Positions 1 to 6,033 of a DNA stretch of 38,223 nt are shown in pieces (the first letter of the stretch is position 1; every line of letters begins with the position of its first letter). Made by a program: the position numbers and the translations under genes. The stretch is taken from contig CAJAES010000123.1 in assembly GCA_903938815.1 (NCBI GenBank), positions 1-38,223 of the forward strand, given 5' to 3'. The notes beneath the pieces are model-generated. The model worked only from the letters and a program-made list of their open reading frames with translations, did no database searches and had not been told where the DNA came from. The stretch comes from an uncultured beta proteobacterium (GTDB lineage Bacteria > Pseudomonadota > Gammaproteobacteria > Burkholderiales > Burkholderiaceae_C).

Positions 1-1700
1 AGCGTTCCCTCGTTGAACGGCGGCAGGAAGGTCGTCGGGAAGAACGGCACGGCGGCTGCGGCCACCAGCACGGCAGCACCGGCCGCCGCCATGGCAGCCT
101 TGGGCCGGTCCAGCACGCCCTGCAAGCTGCTGCGGTAGCGCGCCTTCAGCCAGGCCAGGACCTTGGTGTCGCCGTGGTCCAGGTTCTTCATCCGCGGCAG
201 CAGGTAGAAGCTGAGCACCGGCGTCACCGTCACCGACACGATCAGCGAGGCCAGCGTCGACACGATGAAGGCGATGCCCAGCGGCACGAACAGCTTGCCT
301 TCCAGCCCCGGCAGCGCGAACAGCGGGATGAAGACGAGCACAATGATGACCGTCGCATACAGGATGGCCGACCGCACTTCCATCGTGGCGTGCGCGACGA
401 TCTCGATCGGGTGCAGACGACTGTGCGGATGGTTCGCGCGGTCGGCCTTCAGCCGCCGAAGCACGTTCTCCACACCCACCACCGCGTCGTCGACCAGGCC
501 GCCGATGGCGATGGCCAATCCGCCCAGCGTCATCGTGTTGATCGACAGGCCGAAATACTTGAAGACCAGCGCGGTGATGAAGATCGACACCGGGATGGCC
601 GTCAGCGCGATGATGGTCGGCCGCAAGGTCCCCAGGAAGAAGAACAGGATGACAGCCACGAAGATCGATGCGCCAATCAGCTTGCCCTGCAGCGTGGTGA
701 TCGAGGCCTCGATGAAGCTGGCCTGGCGGAAGGTCACGCGCGGTGCCTCCATGCCAGCCGGCAGCGAGGCTTTGAGCCCCACCAGTGCTTCTTCGATGGA
801 CTTCGTGAGCGCGATGGTGTCGGCGGTCGGCTGCTTCTGGATGCCCAGGATCACGGCCGGCTTGCCTTCATACCCGGCGTCGCCGCGCTTGAGTGCGGCG
901 GCGAAAGTCACCTCGGCGATCTGGCGCATCAGGATGGGTTGTCCGCCCTTGGATGTCAGTGCCAGGTTCTTCAGGTCATCGAGGCGCGAGGTGCGACCGA
1001 GGTTGCGGATGAGGTACTCGCGGCCGTTCAGCTCCAGGAATCCGCCCGAAGTGTTGGACGAGTAGCCCTTCAGCGCGCCTTCCAGCTGGTCATGTGTGAT
1101 GCCCAGCTCGGCCATGCGCGTGGTGTTCGGCTGCACCTGGAACTGCCGCACCTCGCCGCCGATGGGGATGACCTGTGCGACGCCGGGCACCGACAGCAGC
1201 CGAGGGCGCAACACCCAGTCGGCGTACTCGCGCACGGCCATCGGGCTGATCTTGCTCGGATCGACCGGAATGGCGATCTGCATGATCTCGCCCATGATCG
1301 AGCTGATCGGGCCCATGCGCGGCACCACGCCTTCGGCAATGCCTTCCTCCATCGACGACAGCCGCTCCGACACCAGCTGCCGGGCACGGAAGATGTCGGT
1401 GCTCCAGTCGAAGGTGACGTAGAGGAAGGACAGGCCGGCTGACGAGGTTGAGCGCACGCTCTCCACGCCGGGCAGACCGTTCATGGTCGTCTCCAGCGGG
1501 AAGGTGATGAGCTGCTCCACCTCCTCGGCGGCCATGCCACCGGCCTCCGTCATGATGGTGACGGTCGGCTTATTGAGGTCGGGGAACACGTCCACCGGGG
1601 TGCGCGAGAGCGTGAACGCGCCGTAAGCCATCAGCACGACGCTGGCGATGATCACCAGCAGCCGGTTCGTCAGGCTGTTGTCGAGTAGCCACTTGAACAT
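1..1700 (-). CDS. czcA: CzcA-like heavy-metal efflux RND pump, C-terminal part missing
   Basis: Inner-membrane proton/cation antiporter subunit of a tripartite metal efflux complex (HME-RND family). About 566 codons are present of a family length near 1,040; the 3' part runs off the left edge. The N-terminus begins FKWLLDNSLTNRLLV, followed by the first transmembrane helix and the periplasmic porter domain (VDVFPDLNKPTV, GLPGVESVRSTSSAGLS). Near residue 400, in the position of TM4, is GGLVDDAVVGVENVLRR, the acidic proton-relay segment of RND pumps. It differs from the DFG..DGAVV form of classical Zn/Co/Cd CzcA, so the substrate is uncertain. The ATG is one base after the czcB stop, so translation is probably coupled. 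The last visible residues are FLPPFNEGT, typical of this family. Confidence 0.93.
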   Translation of the reverse strand, partial: MFKWLLDNSLTNRLLVIIASVVLMAYGAFTLSRTPVDVFPDLNKPTVTIMTEAGGMAAEEVEQLITFPLETTMNGLPGVESVRSTSSAGLSFLYVTFDWSTDIFRARQLVSERLSSMEEGIAEGVVPRMGPISSIMGEIMQIAIPVDPSKISPMAVREYADWVLRPRLLSVPGVAQVIPIGGEVRQFQVQPNTTRMAELGITHDQLEGALKGYSSNTSGGFLELNGREYLIRNLGRTSRLDDLKNLALTSKGGQPILMRQIAEVTFAAALKRGDAGYEGKPAVILGIQKQPTADTIALTKSIEEALVGLKASLPAGMEAPRVTFRQASFIEASITTLQGKLIGASIFVAVILFFFLGTLRPTIIALTAIPVSIFITALVFKYFGLSINTMTLGGLAIAIGGLVDDAVVGVENVLRRLKADRANHPHSRLHPIEIVAHATMEVRSAILYATVIIVLVFIPLFALPGLEGKLFVPLGIAFIVSTLASLIVSVTVTPVLSFYLLPRMKNLDHGDTKVLAWLKARYRSSLQGVLDRPKAAMAAAGAAVLVAAAAVPFFPTTFLPPFNEGT

Positions 1701-1701
1701 G

Positions 1702-2820
1702 TCAGCGCACCTGGTTGATCAGGGTGGCGCCTTGCGTGGCGATGCGGTCCCCGGCCTTCAGGCCCGACGTGACCGCGACGTTCACGCCGTCGAGGGCCTC
1801 GGTCGTGATGCTGCGAGGCTCGAATCGCTCGGGGGCGGTCTTGACCCAGACGACAGTCTGGTTGGCCGGGTTCTTCATCAGCGACGCAACCGGGACCGCG
1901 ATGCCCTTAAGCTTCTGCTTCGTCTGCACGAAGACGCGCACAGGCTGTCCGACGGCGAGGCTGTTCAGGGCCTCTCCCTGGGCGCGGAAGCCCAGCGGCA
2001 GGGCCTGCTCGCGCAGGCTGCGCGCCGCACCCAGGTACTCCAGCGGCACACGCTGATCGCCGACCGCCAGCGTGGCGTTGCCAACATTGGCCGCGAGCGA
2101 GGGCTCGAAGGCCAGTGCCTCGATGCGCAAGCGGCTCGGGTCGATGATCTCGAACAGCAGTTCGCGGGCATCGACCACCTGACCGGCCACCACGTGGGCC
2201 GAGGCGATCACGCCCGACACCGGGGCCACCAGCGCTTCCCGCGTTGCCAGGCCGCCGCCAACGGCCGACATGCGCTCGGCCAAACTGGCTGCCTCGCTCT
2301 CGGCCGCCTCGATGTCCTTGCGCGGCACGGTATCCGCCAGTTCCTTCAGCCGCGCCACACGCTTGTCGGCGAGCGACTTGGCCGCACGCAGTTCGGCCAG
2401 TTGAGCCGACTGATTGGAGCGCTCGATGGGCGCGGTCGATGGCGTCACAAAGGCCAGCACCTCACCCTTGCGCACCACCTGCCCGGGATTCGGCAGGCCG
2501 CGCGGCCCGGGCTCGATGCGCCCGGCGTTCAGCGGCTGTACCTTGCCACCCGCGTTAGGGTCCATCAGCACCTTGCCGTTCAGCTCGACCGAGCGCGGCA
2601 GCTCGGCCTCAGCAGCCACCATGGTGCGCACACCCAGCTGGCGCTGGGCCGGCTTGGGCAGGAACACGCTGCCGTCAGGCTGGCGCTGCGGGCCGTTCGC
2701 GCTGGGCGCAGCGGGCGCGTCGCCGTGGTCATGGCCGTCACCGGCCTGCGCGGACAGTGGGCCAACGAGTGCCAGCACCACGCCGAGCGAGGCCAGGCGA
2801 TGCAAAGAAGCGCACTTCAT
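1702..2820 (-). CDS. czcB: CzcB-like periplasmic adaptor (membrane fusion protein)
   Basis: Periplasmic adaptor that joins the RND pump to the outer-membrane channel. The chosen ATG gives 372 residues starting with a signal peptide (MKCASLHRLASLGVVLALVG) followed by a His/Asp-rich segment GDGHDHGD, a probable metal-binding start. Then come the lipoyl/barrel-sandwich halves (GPRGLPNPGQVVRKGEVLAFV and ALVAPVSGVIASAHVVAGQVV), a helical hairpin between them (SAQLAELRAAKSLADKRVARLKEL) and C-terminal beta-barrel domains. The ATG overlaps the stop of the preceding gene as ATGA, which decides the start over longer in-frame options. One base separates its TGA from the czcA ATG. Confidence 0.93.
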   Translation of the reverse strand: MKCASLHRLASLGVVLALVGPLSAQAGDGHDHGDAPAAPSANGPQRQPDGSVFLPKPAQRQLGVRTMVAAEAELPRSVELNGKVLMDPNAGGKVQPLNAGRIEPGPRGLPNPGQVVRKGEVLAFVTPSTAPIERSNQSAQLAELRAAKSLADKRVARLKELADTVPRKDIEAAESEAASLAERMSAVGGGLATREALVAPVSGVIASAHVVAGQVVDARELLFEIIDPSRLRIEALAFEPSLAANVGNATLAVGDQRVPLEYLGAARSLREQALPLGFRAQGEALNSLAVGQPVRVFVQTKQKLKGIAVPVASLMKNPANQTVVWVKTAPERFEPRSITTEALDGVNVAVTSGLKAGDRIATQGATLINQVR

Positions 2821-3377
2821 GCTGCACCTCCGGCGCGAACCTGGCGGACAGCCATCAGGCGTCTCCCGCCGAACACCAGGACGGCAAGGACGGCCAGGCC
2901 GCCGGCGGCCCATCCGCCGTACACCTTCCAAGAATGTTCATGCGCGGGCTCGTCGGTGTGGGCGGCTTCGTGCAGGTCGAGTTCGCCGGCCAGCAGATCG
3001 ACCTCCGCGCCAGCGGTCACGGTTGCGGTGATCGGCAGCACACCGGGCTTGGGCGCTTCCTTCAGCACCACTTCATAGGCGTCGTCGCCGTGGGCCTCGG
3101 CCTTGAACTTGGCCCCCGCGATTTCGAGTTCGATCTGCGCGCCGCGCACCGGGGCGTTGTCGGCAAAGCGGTCGAGGTAGAGCGTGATCTGCTTGCCGTC
3201 GAGCACGCCGACGAGCTCGAAGATCTCGGACACCGCTGCAAAGCGCGGCAGCGCCGTGCCCGTGGAGGCGGGTGCTGCATCACCGTGGTCATGGCCTTCG
3301 CCGGCAATCGCCGGCAGGCCGGTACCGAGCAGCACGGCCGCGAGGCTGAACGCAGCCAGGGAGTGGAGGGACTTCAT
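2817..3377 (-). CDS. Exported, membrane-anchored accessory protein of the czc operon
   Basis: 186 residues from the ATG that begins a clear signal peptide (MKSLHSLAAFSLAAVLLG...AIAGEGHDHGD). The mature N-terminus carries the same GHDHGD motif as the CzcB homologue next door. A beta-rich periplasmic domain follows (residues about 45-140: FELVGVLDGKQITLYLDRF, APVRGAQIELEIAGAKF), resembling small Ig-like FixH/YtkA-type domains. A His/Glu-rich stretch (HEAAHTDEPAHEHSW) precedes one C-terminal transmembrane helix and a basic tail. It sits between czcC and czcB, a position empty in the classical czcCBA order, and overlaps czcB by four bases. Function unknown; metal delivery to the adaptor is my inference from the His-rich ends and the operon position. 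Confidence 0.8.
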   Translation of the reverse strand: MKSLHSLAAFSLAAVLLGTGLPAIAGEGHDHGDAAPASTGTALPRFAAVSEIFELVGVLDGKQITLYLDRFADNAPVRGAQIELEIAGAKFKAEAHGDDAYEVVLKEAPKPGVLPITATVTAGAEVDLLAGELDLHEAAHTDEPAHEHSWKVYGGWAAGGLAVLAVLVFGGRRLMAVRQVRAGGAA

Positions 3378-3448
3378 TGGATGGGATTCCTGAATGGGTT
3401 CGCTGAGCGTGTTCATGGGGGCGTGTTCTGGGTGCGTATGCCGTTGGC

Positions 3449-4762
3449 TCACTGCGGAAGCAGGCCCAGGGCCTGACGCCACGCCGAGATGGCTGCGGCG
3501 AGTTCGATGCGGGCGCGCACGGCCTGTCGCTCGGCGTCTGCAGCCTCGGCCTCGATGCGCAGGCGCGTGGGCAGATCGGTTTCGCCCAGACGGAAGGACT
3601 TGTCGAAGAAGCCGCGCGACTCGCGCGCCAGTTGGGCGCGACGATCGGCAGCGGACAACTGCGTTCGCGCGGCATCGGTGCGTGCGCGGGCGGCTTCGCG
3701 CTCGCCTGCGAGTCGGGCGCGTTCCAACGCCATCTGCGCCTGCAGTTCAATCGCATCGGCTCGTGCCGTTGCCACGCGTGCATCGTGTCGGGGACCAGCA
3801 CCGAACGGGATGCGCACCCCCAACGTGAACGTCTGCTGGTAGGACTCCCCGTAGGTGCCCCGATCGCGGGTGGCGGCAATGGTGAGTTCCGGGCTGGCTC
3901 GAGACTGCGTGGCCGCGAGTGCGGCAACATCGTCTGCGACCGCCGTGCGGTCCTTCAACGAGAGCAGTTCGGCATGCGTGTCCGGGCCGTCTGCGGAAGC
4001 GGTCGCCGTGGTTGGCTCGGGTTCGGCGTCAGGGCTCGCCGCGTCGCGGGCTGCGGCAGTCCCTGGCATGGCGAAGAGGGGGCGGAGCTGCTGCCAGGCG
4101 GCCGTGACCGCGCCTTCGGCCTGCGCCACGACGGCTTCGGCCGCCGCCACGGCGCCGTCGGCCTGGTGCTGGTCGGCCCGGGCCAGGTCACCGGCCTTCA
4201 GCCGTTTGCCGACATCGGCGGCGATGCGGCGGACGTTGTCGAGCTGGCCGCGTGCTGCATCGAGTTCTACGCGGGCTCGCTGCCACGTCCACCAGGCTTC
4301 GCGGACGGTGGCAGCCAGGCGCAGCTGTGCCGCCGTGGCGCGGCTCTCGATGGCACGTCCCTCGGCGTCAGCCAGGGCTTGGCTGCGGCCTCGTTCGCCG
4401 GGCAGCCACAACGGGATGGCGACGCCGACCTCGTATTCACGGGTGCCGAGGTTGCCGTTCAGGCGGTCCGTCTTGGTGGACAGCTCCATGGCCACCGGCT
4501 CGGGCGTCCACGATTGGGCCGCCCTCGCGTGAGCGCGAGCCACGTCCCGGCGGGCCGCCAGGGCCTGCGCTTCGGGTTGACTCGCCCATGCCGTTTCGAA
4601 GGCACCGCGCAGCGTCGGCCGGTCCTGCACGGTGGACGCTGCCGCGGTCTGCGCGTGCGCCTCGATCAGACCGCTCGTGAGTGCTGCGGCAAGTGCCAGG
4701 TTCAGGGTGGCACAGGCGGTGTGTTGCCACCGTCCGGCGGATAGAAATCTTCTTCGGTGCAT
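3449..4762 (-). CDS. czcC: CzcC-like outer-membrane efflux channel (TolC/OMF family)
   Basis: Outer-membrane channel of the CzcCBA complex. From the ATG at 4762 the protein has 437 residues: a basic N-region and signal peptide ending near AHAQ, then two TolC-type repeats rich in long amphipathic helices (ALAARRDVARAHARAAQSWTPEP; EYEVGVAIPLWLPGERGRSQAL; and the second-repeat equivalent FTLGVRIPFGAGPRHDARVATA). The VGVAIPLWLPG / LGVRIPFGAGP pairs are the beta-strand and turn of each repeat. A GGAG element lies 7-10 bases before the ATG, which favours this start over an in-frame TTG at 4804. The gap to the next gene is about 70 bases. Confidence 0.9.
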   Translation of the reverse strand: MHRRRFLSAGRWQHTACATLNLALAAALTSGLIEAHAQTAAASTVQDRPTLRGAFETAWASQPEAQALAARRDVARAHARAAQSWTPEPVAMELSTKTDRLNGNLGTREYEVGVAIPLWLPGERGRSQALADAEGRAIESRATAAQLRLAATVREAWWTWQRARVELDAARGQLDNVRRIAADVGKRLKAGDLARADQHQADGAVAAAEAVVAQAEGAVTAAWQQLRPLFAMPGTAAARDAASPDAEPEPTTATASADGPDTHAELLSLKDRTAVADDVAALAATQSRASPELTIAATRDRGTYGESYQQTFTLGVRIPFGAGPRHDARVATARADAIELQAQMALERARLAGEREAARARTDAARTQLSAADRRAQLARESRGFFDKSFRLGETDLPTRLRIEAEAADAERQAVRARIELAAAISAWRQALGLLPQ

Positions 4763-4847
4763 CCGATGCTCCAGTGTTGAAAACAACCCACGGGAGATCG
4801 GCAAGGAGCGACGCTGAATGACTCAGGGTCGGATCGGGCCCGGCACG

Positions 4848-4876
4848 GCGCCACTGACGTGAACGTCAAATGGCGC
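4848..4876. promoter_or_regulatory. 29-bp two-part inverted repeat between czcI and czcC
   Basis: Two nested six-base dyads form one structure: GCGCCA at 4848-4853 pairs with TGGCGC at 4871-4876, and inside it TGACGT at 4855-4860 pairs with ACGTCA at 4863-4868, leaving a two-base centre. It lies in the gap between the czcI stop and the czcC start. No T-run follows on either strand, so it is not a standard terminator. It could be an operator or an intercistronic mRNA hairpin that sets the czcI/czcC ratio. Confidence 0.45.
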
Positions 4877-4901
4877 GCACTCAGGCGCGAACGGGCTTCA
4901 G

Positions 4902-4936
4902 AAAAAGAGGAGGCCCGCCTCGCCGATCAGGCGAGG
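4902..4936 (-). terminator. Possible terminator hairpin at the end of czcI
   Basis: CCTCGCC (4918-4924) and GGCGAGG (4930-4936) form a seven-base G+C-rich stem with a five-base loop, overlapping the czcI stop codon. In the direction of czcI transcription a five-T run follows at 4906-4902, but about 11 bases after the stem, farther than usual. This may be a weak or attenuating terminator that separates czcI from czcC. Confidence 0.3.
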
Positions 4937-5289
4937 GGCAGCCACTGAGGGCGTTCGGGCGGGCTTTGCGCAAGGGTGCGCACGATGCCTTCGACAGGCG
5001 TCACGGGGTGTGACGCCAGAGCCAGCGGCGACGTGTCGCCCAAGGGCGCAGGCATGCTGGCACAGGTGCCGTGGCAATGGCCGCAGTCGAAGTCGAAACC
5101 GGCAGGCGCCTTCTGGTCCGCCGACGCGCTGTCCTGGTCGGCCTTGGTCTGGTCCCCGTGCCGGTGCTCGTGGTGGCCCAGGTGCTCGGCGTGCTGACCG
5201 GTTTCGTGCCCGCAATACGCCGCCACGGCCGCCCAGCTGAACTGGAGCGGCAGGAGGGCGAGCATGAGGATCGCGAGCCAACGGCGCAT
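4927..5289 (-). CDS. czcI: CzcI-like exported regulatory protein
   Basis: 120 residues with a signal peptide (MRRWLAILMLALLPLQFSWA) and a mature part starting AAYCGHETGQHAEHLGHHEHRHG, rich in histidine, followed by FDFDCGHCHGTCASM. The LQFSWAAVAAYCGHE start and the HLGHHEHRHGD segment match what I know of CzcI of Cupriavidus czc operons, a small periplasmic protein that modulates czc expression. The order czcI-czcC-czcB-czcA is as in the classical operon apart from the extra gene before czcB. No good Shine-Dalgarno sequence precedes the ATG; the sequence CTAGACC lies just upstream and resembles that before the 94-residue gene at 5694-5978. Confidence 0.82.
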   Translation of the reverse strand: MRRWLAILMLALLPLQFSWAAVAAYCGHETGQHAEHLGHHEHRHGDQTKADQDSASADQKAPAGFDFDCGHCHGTCASMPAPLGDTSPLALASHPVTPVEGIVRTLAQSPPERPQWLPLA

Positions 5290-5445
5290 GAAAAGGGTCT
5301 AGCAGCTACAGAGTTTGAGACGGGTCCGAAGGGCTGATCGTCGTGACGGGCATCACCAGTTTTCGACGCGGACCGGCTGAACTTGAGACCTTCGAAGTGG
5401 GAGATGACGTTTGCACATCCGAAGTGCGATGCGCATCGTTTGGAC

Positions 5446-5473
5446 GGGGCCGAGAGTTCATCTTCTCGGCCCC
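5446..5473. terminator. Strong 10-bp hairpin downstream of the small Cys-rich gene
   Basis: GGGGCCGAGA (5446-5455) and TCTCGGCCCC (5464-5473) are perfect reverse complements around an eight-base loop. The hairpin starts 39 bases beyond the stop of the small cysteine-rich gene and before czcI. No T-run follows on either strand, so it is either an L-shaped terminator or a 3'-end stabiliser closing the cadA transcript. It marks a likely boundary between the cad and czc transcription units. Confidence 0.42.
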
Positions 5474-5511
5474 TGAGCGAAGCCAGTTCTGTTCGCTCTA
5501 ACTGCTGCTAC

Positions 5512-5640
5512 TTACCAGCAGCAGGGAAGCATGCCAGCGCAGCATGCAGCGCCAGCGACGCAGCATGAGGCTGCGAATGCTGTAACCGAAAAGGCGGAAG
5601 CGCCGACGGCGGCCACCGCCTTGAGGTAGATCGATTTCAT
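5512..5640 (-). CDS. 42-residue exported Cys-Cys-rich peptide
   Basis: A very short gene: ATG at 5640-5638, TAA at 5514-5512, with GGAG eight bases before the ATG. The first half is a typical signal peptide ending in VTAFAAS, so cleavage would leave SCCVAGAACCAGMLPCCW. This mature peptide of about 18 residues has three Cys-Cys pairs. Such dense cysteine pairs suggest binding of soft metal ions in the periplasm, in keeping with its place after cadA and before czcI; this is inference. No named family is recognised. The clean signal peptide, the ribosome-binding site and the metal context argue that it is real in spite of its size. Confidence 0.62.
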   Translation of the reverse strand: MKSIYLKAVAAVGASAFSVTAFAASCCVAGAACCAGMLPCCW

Positions 5641-5693
5641 GGACTTACTCCAGTTGATGAATGAGGGTGATCGGAACGGTCAACCATCAACCG

Positions 5694-5978
5694 TCAGTCC
5701 GGCGGCTTCCATGGTGGAAGGGGCGCTGCGCTCCGATGTGGCGAATGAACCGTTTCATGTTCCTCAGACGCCGACGCGCGCGGAACATCGAGCTGCGCGG
5801 CAACCATTGCTGGAACAGTGGAACAAGCCGCACAGCCCTGACCAGACGGAGACAGTACACAGCAAGGTTCTTGGCCCGCGCAGCACGCAGTCAACGGCGC
5901 TGCAATGGCACTCAGGGCCATCCAAGCGAGCAGCGCCATGGCAACAAGGCGGAAGCAGGAGACCTGAACGCGGCGCAT
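5694..5978 (-). CDS. Small exported Cys-containing protein after cadA
   Basis: 94 residues: MRRVQVSCFRLVAMALLAWM starts a signal peptide ending near AIAAP, then a short cysteine cluster (LTACCAGQEPCCVLSPSGQGCAACS) and a polar Ser/His/Pro-rich tail. It lies 55 bases after the cadA stop and 53 bases before the 42-residue Cys-Cys peptide, on the same strand. No family is recognised. The CC...CC...CAAC pattern suggests a periplasmic metal-binding or sensing role. Its first codons and upstream bases (CTAGAC, six bases, then ATGCGCCG) closely resemble those of czcI. Confidence 0.6.
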   Translation of the reverse strand: MRRVQVSCFRLVAMALLAWMALSAIAAPLTACCAGQEPCCVLSPSGQGCAACSTVPAMVAAQLDVPRASASEEHETVHSPHRSAAPLPPWKPPD

Positions 5979-6033
5979 GAAGCAAGTCTAGCGGAGGTCG
6001 GGGGTCCAACCGACGGCGTGCGAGTTGCGGTGC

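Noticed and set aside
174..1442. Long plus-strand open frames opposite the czc, cad and BREX genes
   Set aside because: They are antisense shadows typical of high-G+C coding DNA: low-complexity Arg/His/Gln-rich translations without motifs, while the minus strand shows clear families.
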